From contig CM035806.1 in assembly GCA_020466095.1 (NCBI GenBank), positions 112,983,080 through 113,047,079 on the forward strand: a DNA stretch of 64,000 nt. Direction: 5' to 3'. Positions 36,283 to 45,074 of this stretch are shown piece after piece. The number at the start of each line of letters is the position of its first letter. The stretch's first letter is position 1. The stretch is from Chlorops oryzae. Taxonomy: Eukaryota > Arthropoda > Insecta > Diptera > Chloropidae. The position numbers and the translations under genes were made by a program. The notes under the pieces are model-generated. The model ran no database searches and was not told the origin of the DNA. It was given only the letters and a program-made list of their open reading frames with translations.

Positions 36283-36355
36283 GTGCATAAAATCAGATTT
36301 TCTCCTTTGACGTTGCCATTCTTTAAAGTGAAATCAAACAGTTCAGTTTAAATTT

Positions 36356-36595
36356 ATCGAAAAATCGATCGTGAGCGTCGGTTTCGAAAGTAGTGTCATC
36401 TTTAAGTGTATAAAATCGCCGTGGACTTGTCCAATCCGTATCGTGATCCTCGTATTGGTACTTTCTTCAAATTAAAAACGAAAAAATCGATCGTGAGCGT
36501 CGGTTTCGAAAGTAGTGTCATCTTTAAGTGTATAAAATCCCCGTGGACTTGTCCAATCCATATCGTGATCCTCGTATTGATAGAGACTAACGTCC
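36356..36595 (+). repeat. Tandem duplication of about 122 bp in the polB leader
   Basis: The segment beginning AATCGATCGTGAGCGTCGG at about 36362 recurs at about 36485, with shared TGGACTTGTCCAATCC and ATCGTGATCCTCGTATTG. It lies between the promoter and the leader intron, so it is transcribed untranslated sequence. Confidence 0.75.
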
Positions 36596-36827
36596 ATCAT
36601 CAAAGTTTACACTCAAAGACGATCGCAGACAATTCCGCCGTCAAACCCCCAGGTATGTGACCCTTTGCATCCTTTTCTGAAGTGTGCACGTAGCATTTAA
36701 AAGTTTTATTTAATGTAATATATTTTATATGTATATTTATTCCTTTCATTCCTACTGGGAACGTAGGGTTGAATTTAATATCATATTTTGCTTTTTTGTT
36801 TCAAGAATATAAAAATTAACAATCAAA

Positions 36828-39800
36828 ATGAATAAGGCTTGCGAAATTTGTTTAACCCTCTAACCTTTTTTTTTGAAATAATGCAAAAAAGGAGCCGGAA
36901 TAATTTTTTCTAGACTAAAAACGACATTCTAAACACTTCTGCATTATTAGTTTTTTAATTTACCTTACCGTTTAGCCTCCAGGTGAGAAAAGATGAAATA
37001 TGCCTCGGGGCATAATTGTCGGTTTAAGTGAAAAAATACAATCAGATAGAAATTTTTATTTTGATGGATTTTATTAGAAAAAGAGATGAAGATGTGAAAA
37101 AAAATAAACAAAAGATTATTTTTTTGAATGATAATCAAAAAAACAATTTTTAGAGGTAGAGCAACACAAATGTACGTTGCATACCTTGCAAACACATTGA
37201 GTTTGTGATTTGAATTTGGCATTTTTACAAAGTTGTTTACCACCTGCCTTCGGTAGCCAAACTGGAAGACGGTTGAAGCCATCATAGCGCACATCAGCGA
37301 CTGGATGAATGGCTCGATGACCAACAGGAACAACATGACCAAGTACCGGAGTTGATGGTCGTGAAGTTGAAGGTGATGATGGATCACGTGGAGTTCTTCG
37401 TCGGCCAACAGTGTGCGAATTATATTTGATGAGGCCAGCAGCAATTTGTTCACGAAATTGCGGCAACTGCATCAATTTCATCAACTGCATCAAGGGGAAA
37501 AAATATCACGTAAACCCACAATTATGCCTTGAGGCATAATTCAATTTTTCCAAGAAACTCGCACAAAACAATTTTTTTTCGAATCAAATCATATATGAAA
37601 TTAAAGTTGGATAACTTACCTTTATGAAAAAAAATTATCAAACGGTAACAACTTGTTTGGTTGAAAAGATATATTGTGTTGAAAAGCACAAATTTTTTTT
37701 TAGAAAATGCGGTGTTGATTTGACGGATGCTCACACACTAATGGCTATAGGCGCCAAACTGGACGTCATTTGCATATGATGTCTCAGGAGAAAATGTCAT
37801 CAAATGTACTAGCAACACTATTATACTTATATTGATATCATATAACTTTACCTATGTGTTCAAAAAGTGACTTTTGTGAGTTATGCCTGGAGGCCGTGTG
37901 AAAGGTTAGAGGGTTAAAGGAGTTTTGTTCGGAAACGGGTATGAAACGCCATAAAAGGGCAATGCATTTAAAGAACAATTTTTTATGCGAATATTGCGGT
38001 GTTATTTTAAAGAATCATTTTACTCTCAAACGACATTATGAGACAACTCATAGTATGGAATTTCCAAACCAAGACCAAAACGATTCTGATATTCTGTGCG
38101 AATATTGCGGTATTAGATTTAAAAACCGTTTTGCTATAAAAAGTCATTATGAGACACTTCATGGTACGGAATTTCAAATCCAAGATCAAAACATGTCTGA
38201 TGAAAACCTTGTCACGAAGAAATGTGAAGCATGTGAAGTAGATGTTATTATAACAGATTGGTCTTATCATCTGCGAACCAATCAACATAAAAAGAATAGC
38301 ATGGTTGACTTTAGTGAAAACCTCAAGAGGATAAATCATGCTTTTAACGAAAAAATGGAAACTCTAGTTTATGTGAATAAGGATGAAAGTATACTCATTC
38401 CAGAACATTTCTTTGCAGCTGCAAAAACAGAAGTTCTGGACGCATTGAGCAACCTAATTCTAAAGCATACATCGATAAAATCTAACATAGAACTATTTTG
38501 CGAATATTTGCTAATCAAGCAAAATGAGGAAGAAACAAAAATAATGATAAAATCTTTCTCAACTAAAATGACTATATTAACGGAGTCATCAGATATAAAT
38601 GAGGACTTTTCCAAGAAATGCAAAGATATTTTGGAAAAAATGAATGTTTTTCAAGAAAGGGATAGTGGATGGTCTCTTTTACGAATTGTTCACTTGGAAG
38701 TGAACATTAACCAATATAGACCCATGAGAGGATCTGGTCATATAGTGCTTCCATTATGGATTCAGAAAAAACATGCTTGTATAAATGTTAAAAATAAAGA
38801 TGAGAACTGCTTCAAATGGGCAGTGATATCGTCCTTTCAAACAGGTCGAAATCTGGAAAAATGCTCAAATTATAAGCTAAATATAAAATTGGATCACATT
38901 ACTACCCCAGATGGAACTTTGCTTAATTTCTCCAACTTATCATTTCCATTGACATTGAATCAAATTAAAATTTTTGAGGAGAATAATCCAGAAATAAGTA
39001 TAAATGTTTTTGGATTGAATGAGGAGAGTAAAGCGATTGTTGGACCGTATTATTGTACCAGAGGAGAACAACAGAAGCATATAAATCTATTGTTTTTTGA
39101 GAAGGAAAACAATCAAACGCATTATATATGGATTAAAAATATTTCAAGGTTGGTAACCCAAAATATTTATCTTTATTAATTTAATTTTTTATTATTTTTA
39201 TTATTATATTATTATTTTTTCTTTTAATTTTATTTTTGTAGATTAATCAGCTCTCAACTTTCTGCAAATCACAGAATGAAACATCTCTGTCATGGCTGTC
39301 TTCAATACACCTTATCCAAGGAACGATTGGAAGCTCATAAATTGGTATGTAATCATGTCGTAACAAAGCTGCCAGACGAGGACAATAAAATTTTAAAGTT
39401 TCGTGCTCAAAAAAAGCAACTAGATGTACCTTTTGTTATTTACGCCGATTTTGAGTGCATTTTGGAAAATATAAATATTAAAGATTCGAAGAAAGTTGTA
39501 AGCACTAAGCATCATAAGCCAATGGCATTCGCTTATTTTATTAAATCTAAATTTGATGAAAGTTTGGATAAGTTTAGGATATATACGGGAGAGGATTGTG
39601 TTGAAGTGTTTATAAAGAAATTAGTAAATGATTGTAAATTTCTTTATAGCAACTATTTAAGTGTTTGTAAACCAATGAATTCTCTTACAAAAGAACAAAT
39701 GAAAAACTTAGCGGAGAGTTCAGTATGTCATATCTGTAATGAAGATCTTATTAATGATCGAGTTGCAGATCACTGTCATTTTACTGGAGATTTTCGTGGA

Positions 39801-41906
39801 GCAGCTCATTCAGAATGTAATTTGAAATATCAGATATCGAAATTTATTCCAGTTTTCTTTCATAATTTTTCCGCCTACGACTGTCATTTATTTGTAAAAG
39901 AACTCACTTCCATTCCCGGAGACATAAGAGTAATTCCACTCAATAAAGAGCTTTACATTTCACTATCGAAATACATTCCAATGGGGGATAATCTCAAGAA
40001 TGAACGCATGGAAATTCGTTTTGTAGATTCCTATAGATTCATGACAGCAAGCTTAGAAAGCTTAGCTCAAAACTTGCGATCTGAAGATTTTCACGTACTC
40101 AGATCAATGTATCCCAACACTGAACAGTTTTCTTTACTTAAAAGAAAGGGTGTCTTTCCCTATGAATATTTAGATTCAATTGAACGTCTTGAAGAAAATC
40201 AACTACCTCCCCGTGAGAAATTTTTCAATATACTAAATAATAGTGAGTGTTCTATTGAGGACTATAGTCATGCTGTAAATGTATGGAATACATTAAATTG
40301 TCAATCATTGAAAGACTACATGATTCTCTATTTAAAAACAGATGTATTTCTCCTAACCGATATCTTAGAAAATTTTCGAAAAATATGTAAAAGTATCTAT
40401 GATTTGGATCCTTGTCAATACATAACTATTCCGGGCTTATCTTGGGATGCAATGTTGAAATCAACAAAAATAGAACTCGAACTATTTACAGATATAAGTA
40501 TGTATGATTTCGTTAAAAAAGGAATCAGAGGTGGTATTGTCCAATGTTCAAAACGACATTCTAAAGCCAACAACAAATATATGCCTGATTTTGATTCCAC
40601 CAAACCATCTGAATATATTGTATACTTAGATGCGAACAACTTGTATGGTTGGGCAATGGCTCAGTACCTACCTACTGGAGAATTTGAATGGGTAGAAGAC
40701 ATTGAAAGTTTTGATATATTTGAAATAGATTCAGAAGCTTTATATGGGTATATTTTAGAAGTAGATTTAGATTATCCCCAAGGAATTCATGATTATCATA
40801 ATGATTTTCCTTTTTGTGCGGAAAATAAAAAAGTTGGTGGTTCAAGGAGATCGAAACTAATAACAGACTTAACAGATAAACGAAATTATATCATTCACTA
40901 TAGAGTTCTACAACAATGTATTAAGAATGGAATGAAACTAATAAAAGTTCATAGAGTTTTAAAGTTTAAACAGTCACCTTGGTTAAAGAGCTACATTGAC
41001 TTAAATACTCATCATAGAACGCTCTCTAAGAGTGATTTTGAGAAGAATTTTTTTAAATTACTCAACAATTCGGTTTACGGTAAAACTATGGAAAATGTAG
41101 ATAAAAGGAAAAACATAAAAATTGTGAGTGAATGGGAAAGTAGAGGACGACATTTAGGTGCTCGTGCTCTTATAGCACATCCAACATTTCGCAGCGTTAA
41201 ACATTTCAGCGACTCTATGATAGCAATTCAATTAGATCGGGATCATGTTACATATGATAAACCGTTATATTTAGGTTTTATAGTACTCGAGTTATCGAAA
41301 TTTCTAATGTATGATTTCCATTACGACTATATGAAACCCAAATATAATGAAAACCTTTTACTAAATTATATGGATACGGATTCCTTTATATACACAATAA
41401 AGACGGATGACTTTTATTCAGATATATCCAACGATATTGATTTGCGTTTTGATACGTCCGAATATCCTCACAAAAATCCATATAATTTACCTTTAAAAAA
41501 TAAAAAAATTTTAGGAATGATGAAAGACGAAGCTAATGGAAAAATAATTAAAGAATTTGTGGGTCTACGTCCCAAAATGTATTCCTTAGATATAACAGAT
41601 ACGAAAGAAATAAAAAAGTCCAAAGGTGTTAAAAGATGCGTACTCAATAAATTGAGTATTAATGATTATAAATTATGTTTATTAGAAGATAAATATTATG
41701 TTCGCGATATGTATTTTTTTAAATCAAAATTTCATAAAATTTATACACAATTATTTACGAAATTAGTTTTAAGTAACAATGATGATAAAAGATTTGTTAA
41801 AGAGGATAAAAAAAATACTTATGCTTGGGGACACTATAAGATTGCTGTAAATGATGACGAACTCATGAGTATTGCTAAAGATATTGAATTAATGGAATAT
41901 ATGTAA
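36828..41906 (+). CDS. polB: Polinton protein-primed DNA polymerase B (interrupted by piggyBac-type element)
   Basis: The ATG at 36828 opens a C2H2 finger that is cut after 36855 by the piggyBac-type insert; the frame resumes at 37918. Two more C2H2 fingers follow (about 37986-38050, 38095-38160), all three spaced Cys-x2-Cys-x12-His-x4-His. A 93-bp intron at 39149-39241 (GT to T-rich TTTTTGTAG) joins the frames, so exon 2 runs 39242-41906; the part from 37941 on totals 1290 residues. Exon 2 has exonuclease I YADFEC (about 39440), a CHIC...DHCHFTGDFRGAAHSECN endonuclease VII-like zinc motif (39728-39824, in pieces), ExoII NFSAYDCH, ExoIII LKTDVFLLTD, and polymerase motifs A (DANNLYG, about 40630), B (NNSVYGK, about 41065) and C (MDTDS, about 41370). 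All catalytic aspartates are present. An internal ATG at 37941 might still start a shortened protein. Confidence 0.93.
36856..37913 (-). mobile_element. piggyBac-type element at TTAA inside polB
   Basis: TTAA on both sides (36852-36855, 37914-37917); tips CCCTCTAACCTTT and AAAGGTTAGAGGG are a perfect 13-bp inverted repeat. Palindromic words of the form GCCTCNNGGC recur at 36993-37002, 37526-37540 and, as CCTGGAGGC, near the right tip; they may be subterminal sites. Only the tail of the transposase remains. Confidence 0.9.
37116..37493 (-). pseudogene. piggyBac transposase C-terminal remnant
   Basis: About 125 codons on the minus strand end in RYDGFNRLPVWLPK followed by a cysteine-rich finger: KQLCKNAKFKSQTQCVC then CNVHLCC and CFFDYH. 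This is the zinc-binding tail of piggyBac/PGBD transposases. The catalytic DDD domain is absent, so the element cannot move itself; a run of the same strand upstream (37522-37734) shows no motif. Confidence 0.75.
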
Positions 41907-41980
41907 TGGTTTATAATTATCAGATATTATCAAATTATAAATAAAAGAAACTTTTTATGTATTTAAAATTGATATTTTAT

Positions 41981-42351
41981 TTAATTGTTGCATGATTGTG
42001 AATACAGAAACTTTAAACACAAATGACCACAGTTATATGAATTGTATTGCTGATGTTGTTTATAGTTGTATCTTAAATTATTTGCACCGAGATATTTGAC
42101 AACTTCTTTCGGTGGTGGAAGGTTACCAAAACTATCAAAATATTCCGTAACAGTATTATTTTTAAAATATGCTACCCAATGAGTACCATCTCCATCTGAA
42201 GAATCCAGATTAATTATTCCACATTCAATCTTATGAGGACGTCTTGGTAAAGTATTTCGCATAAAAACTCCTCTGAAAGATTTCAAGTTAGCGGCATATT
42301 TTCTTAGGTCGACCTCGGTTAGGGCTCTTTTGGGTAGAGTGCTAATTAGTT
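41981..42351 (-). CDS. Adenain-like cysteine protease, in the -1 frame of the upstream gene
   Basis: The catalytic residues are visible: His in GTHWVAYF (about 42170), Asp in YFDSFG (about 42130) and Cys in NCGHLCLKFL (about 42010), in the order of adenovirus-type maturation proteases. Sequence upstream of the first Met, back to the frame border (LPKRALTEVDLRKYA, about 42293-42338), is conserved-looking and in frame, yet no ATG occurs before the eleventh residue of the fold, and the frame is closed by a TAG 24-26 bases above the border. About 122 residues are encoded after the slippery site at 42349-42355. It probably processes capsid proteins. Its AATAAA signal overlaps the stop codon at 41981. 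Expression by splicing is the alternative to frameshifting. Confidence 0.85.
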
Positions 42352-43155
42352 TTTTGAATAAGGACGAAGATAGAAACCATATCCATTTCTATAGGGTTTT
42401 AAATAAAGCCCATTTCCAATGGCAACAGGTTCCTTGGGCTTTTTATCCTTTGCAGATATTATATTTTTTATCATATTTGCAATCGACATGCCTCCAGATA
42501 CTATTCCTCCAAGTTTTGCAATACCCGCTAAAATTGGTATTAATGGTAAAAATCCACCCACTTTTGGTACAGGGATTATACGAGGTAGAACTTTACGATT
42601 TTTCCTCTTAAGAGTAGATGATAAAGATTTCTCAGCAATTTGAATAGCATCATTCATATCAATTGGTTTTGCATTTTTTAAAACTTTTGTAGCATTTTTT
42701 ATTGCAGTAGTGAAAATTTTAGTACAGAATTTCTTCTTTTTGTTCTTCACAGTCTTTAGTTTTCGATTACTGTTTTTTCGAAGACTGCCACCTATCTTCA
42801 GTTTGGCTTTCATTGCGTTTGTGACAAACCAAGCGTTTGCCTTTTCTGCGACACTCGAATCTGGAGCTTTTACTCTCTCCCAAGCTCTCTCAACTAAAAT
42901 CTTATCGGCAATGCGGCGATTAGGTAAGTCTTTGAATTTAGAGTAGGCAATATCGTGTTCTCTACATGCAGAATCCAAAAGATTTATACCCTTGTCTCCT
43001 TTTGCTAAACGTTTTTCGAGTTTAGTTCCCGGTCCACAAAACTGATAGCCTGGTAAATGAAGTTCAATTGGCAGTTTATTAATAAGGTTATTTATTAATC
43101 CTTTTCCAACGGCTTTACGTTTACGACTAAATAGTTTTTTGCTGCTAACAAGCAT
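42346..43155 (-). CDS. Minor capsid protein with phospholipase A2-like domain
   Basis: 269 residues. The N-terminal half holds the parvovirus-type PLA2 signature: the calcium loop GYQFCGPGT (about residues 37-45) and the active-site helix DSACREHDIAY (about 62-72) with His-Asp and the following Tyr. A basic linker (about 120-160, many Lys/Arg) and a hydrophobic glycine-rich stretch (FLPLIPILAGIAKLGGIVSGG) follow, then a repeated tail GLYLKPY...GFYLRPY. Such proteins in Polintons and adintoviruses are taken as minor capsid components that breach membranes after entry. The stop TAA at 42346 directly follows an A-AAA-AAC heptamer. Its leader would start at 43209. Confidence 0.85.
   Translation of the reverse strand: MLVSSKKLFSRKRKAVGKGLINNLINKLPIELHLPGYQFCGPGTKLEKRLAKGDKGINLLDSACREHDIAYSKFKDLPNRRIADKILVERAWERVKAPDSSVAEKANAWFVTNAMKAKLKIGGSLRKNSNRKLKTVKNKKKKFCTKIFTTAIKNATKVLKNAKPIDMNDAIQIAEKSLSSTLKRKNRKVLPRIIPVPKVGGFLPLIPILAGIAKLGGIVSGGMSIANMIKNIISAKDKKPKEPVAIGNGLYLKPYRNGYGFYLRPYSKN
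42349..42355 (-). promoter_or_regulatory. Candidate -1 ribosomal frameshift site A-AAA-AAC
   Basis: In the frame of the PLA2-like gene the last codons read TCA AAA AAC TAA. Slipping one base back puts the ribosome exactly in the protease frame (next codon CTA). Downstream, 42345-42319 can pair as TTAG/CTAA and CTCT/AGAG around a seven-base loop, a weak stem only three bases after the heptamer; whether it stimulates slipping cannot be judged by eye. Confidence 0.6.
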
Positions 43156-43208
43156 TTATAAATTTTTGTTTGTTTGTATAGCACACAAATCAACGGTCAA
43201 AAGCGTTC

Positions 43209-43254
43209 TGAACAAAAAAGTATAAAAGGAATCGCTTTTATATCATTGTTGTTA
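43209..43254. promoter_or_regulatory. Palindromic divergent TATA promoter
   Basis: TATAAAAG (43221-43228), six bases, then CTTTTATA (43235-43242): one TATA box for each strand. On the plus strand the initiator-like TTAGTT puts its A at 43254, 33 nt from the TATA; on the minus strand TTCAGA puts its A at 43209, again 33 nt. It serves the ATPase rightward and the PLA2/protease unit leftward. Confidence 0.7.
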
Positions 43255-43268
43255 GTTAAAAGAGTAAA

Positions 43269-43964
43269 ATGCGTTTCATAAGACAACAAATGAATATTTC
43301 GGTGAAAAATTTAGACCTAAAAACGATTTCAAATGATAAATTGTCACAAATACGTCATAGTTCATTGCTACCAAACACAATACGTGCACTAATTGTCGGA
43401 CCATCGAATTGTGGAAAAACCAACATTATGCTGAGTCTAATTGAAAGCCCCAATGGTCTTAGATTTAAAAATGTATACTTATATTCAAAGTCATTGCATC
43501 AACCGAAATATCAATATCTTCAACAACTTATAAAACCAATAAAAGGAATGGGCTTTTACACCTTCTCAGATAATGAAGAAGTTCTAGCTCCAGAAAAAGC
43601 AAAATCAGATTCTATTTTTATCTTCGATGATGTTGCATGTGAAAAACAGAACAATATACGAAATTATTTCTGTATGGGTCGGCACAATAATATTGATAGC
43701 TTTTATCTATGCCAAACTTATACTCGAATACCAAAACATCTGATTCGTGACAATGCAAACTTAATTATCATGTTTAAACAAGATGAAACGAACATAAGAC
43801 ATATTTATAATGATCATGTTGGTACTGATATGTCATTTCAAGATTTTTTAAAAATTTGTTTTGAATGTTGGAAGGATAAATATGGGTTTCTCGTCATTAG
43901 CAAAGATGATTCATTAAATAGTGGACGATTTAGAAAAGGGTTCAACATATTTATTCATCTATAA
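43269..43964 (+). CDS. Genome-packaging ATPase (FtsK/HerA type)
   Basis: 231 residues. The Walker A motif is GPSNCGKT (about residues 44-51) and the Walker B IFIFDDV (about 116-122); a CQTYTRIPKHLIRDNANLI stretch downstream fits the sensor region of this ATPase family. In Polintons and related dsDNA viruses it pumps the genome into the capsid. Starts 15 nt after the predicted initiator of the divergent promoter; a second Met ten residues in is possible. No stop or shift. Confidence 0.9.
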   Translation: MRFIRQQMNISVKNLDLKTISNDKLSQIRHSSLLPNTIRALIVGPSNCGKTNIMLSLIESPNGLRFKNVYLYSKSLHQPKYQYLQQLIKPIKGMGFYTFSDNEEVLAPEKAKSDSIFIFDDVACEKQNNIRNYFCMGRHNNIDSFYLCQTYTRIPKHLIRDNANLIIMFKQDETNIRHIYNDHVGTDMSFQDFLKICFECWKDKYGFLVISKDDSLNSGRFRKGFNIFIHL

Positions 43965-43994
43965 AAGCAAAGTGTATGCACAACAAAATGTTCA
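43960..43994 (+). promoter_or_regulatory. TATA-initiator promoter of the BIR gene
   Basis: TATAAAAG at 43960 lies over the stop of the ATPase gene, and TTCAGTTT puts the initiator A at 43994, 34 nt on. A transcript from here excludes the ATGs at 43976 and 43988, so translation should begin at the ATG at 44027. Confidence 0.6.
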
Positions 43995-44026
43995 GTTTCA
44001 AAAACAGATCAAGCAGTTCAACAACA

Positions 44027-44659
44027 ATGTTTGGAGTCAAGCAACAATCTGATCAGTTCAATAGTCATCCTTCTTCTTCTTCTTCATCGACAGCAAACAG
44101 CCCTGTTCATTATGGAACAGACCTGTTCAATAAGCAGATCTGTTCAACAGCAACAACAATAAACAGACCTGTTCATCGAGGAACAGACTCGTTTTGGCCA
44201 CCATCAATCCAGAGTGTAAAGAATGTTGAACCTTTGGATATGACCGATCGAATGTGCTATGAGAGCGAGCGCCTAAAAACTTTCGAAAATTGGCCTTTGG
44301 GATGGATGGATACAAGAAGGCTTGCACAATTTGGAATGTTTTACACTGGCAGTGAAGATATTGCAAAATGTTACTTTTGCACAGTGGAAATTTGTAAATG
44401 GAAAATAAATGATGATCCTCTAGCAGAACATATACGCTGGTCGCCCAATTGTCCATTAATATGCTTACGTCATACCAACAATCATACTATTCATCAAGAT
44501 GAGTTGAATGCAATATTGCAAATATCACGACTTATTCTACGCCTTAAAGCAATAGTATATCCACGATGCAGTAGCAAATATGTTTTTCCAAACGACATAT
44601 ATACAGTTTTACATATGGTCAATGCATTATTACAACTGCAAACTACTGTACCCGATTGA
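44027..44659 (+). CDS. BIR-domain (IAP-like) protein
   Basis: About 210 residues from the ATG at 44027 (the frame is open from 43976). A Ser/Thr/Gln-rich N-terminus repeats PVH-GTD-type phrases. The BIR domain follows (about 44250-44460): SERLKTFENWP, then LAQFGMFYTG, and zinc ligands Cys-x2-Cys-x16-His-x6-Cys, exactly the spacing of inhibitor-of-apoptosis proteins. There is one BIR and no RING finger; the last 60 residues are helical in character. IAP-like genes are known cargo of insect DNA viruses, so capture from a host or virus is likely. Whether it binds caspases cannot be told from the sequence. AATAAA follows the stop (about 44668). Confidence 0.88.
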   Translation: MFGVKQQSDQFNSHPSSSSSSTANSPVHYGTDLFNKQICSTATTINRPVHRGTDSFWPPSIQSVKNVEPLDMTDRMCYESERLKTFENWPLGWMDTRRLAQFGMFYTGSEDIAKCYFCTVEICKWKINDDPLAEHIRWSPNCPLICLRHTNNHTIHQDELNAILQISRLILRLKAIVYPRCSSKYVFPNDIYTVLHMVNALLQLQTTVPD

Positions 44660-44719
44660 AAACTAATAAAATATATTTTTATAAACTGTATACAATTTTA
44701 TTTTTTCTTTTCTCTATTC

Positions 44720-44724
<5 letters not shown>

Positions 44725-44771
<47 letters not shown>

Positions 44772-44772
44772 G
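44725..44772 (+). repeat. (GA)n microsatellite
   Basis: About 24 GA units with one GATA interruption. The open frame across it encodes only Arg-Glu repeats and is not a gene. Confidence 0.9.
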
Positions 44773-44860
44773 TTATATTTTATCACTTATTTCCCGATTA
44801 ATTGCAATGTAGAAGTTTCAGTGAAAGAGAGAGGAAGAGAATAAATAGGATTTTCTAAAG

Positions 44861-44948
44861 TTTCTACCTGTGTCGAGAGTTAAACATCTCGCTTTGAGCC
44901 TATAGATGTATGACAACGACATACTCCTAACCACTACGCCACGGAAGG
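44861..44948 (-). ncRNA. tRNA-like relic inside the Polinton
   Basis: On the minus strand an A-box TGGCGTAGTGG, an anticodon-like stem GTATG/CATAC with a seven-base loop and a T-arm stem CGAGA/TCTCG are in the right order, with a long variable arm. The acceptor stem pairs only at three of seven positions, loop position 33 is C, and the T-loop lacks TTCGA, so it is not a working tRNA. It may be the head of a SINE. Confidence 0.45.
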
Positions 44949-44976
44949 TGGCAATTAAATTGAGGAAAATTTATAA

Positions 44977-45010
44977 TATAAAAGATGTCATGGAGACTTA
45001 AATGATCTCA
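44977..45010 (+). promoter_or_regulatory. TATA-initiator promoter of the first three-gene cassette
   Basis: TATAAAAG starts at 44977; the initiator TCATT has its A at 45010, 33 nt downstream. The leader to the ATG at 45075 is 65 nt. The genes at 45075, 46129 and 46557 follow without another promoter of this kind. Confidence 0.6.
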
Positions 45011-45074
45011 TTAATAATTTAACCATTAATGCAAACAGTTCATTGAGAGCGTTATCAGTAGCAACAACAAAGTC

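Noticed and set aside
36965..37453. 162-codon frame on the minus strand overlapping the piggyBac remnant
   Set aside because: The cysteine finger of piggyBac is in the other frame (37116-37493); this frame has no motif.
37941..39179. Separate zinc-finger gene upstream of polB
   Set aside because: A 93-bp intron with good borders joins it in frame with the exonuclease/polymerase part, and this fusion is the normal Polinton layout.
44656..44844. 62-codon frame with Arg-Glu repeats
   Set aside because: Translation of the (GA)n microsatellite.
44861..44948. A functional tRNA gene
   Set aside because: Acceptor stem pairs at only three of seven positions, position 33 is C and the T-loop is aberrant.
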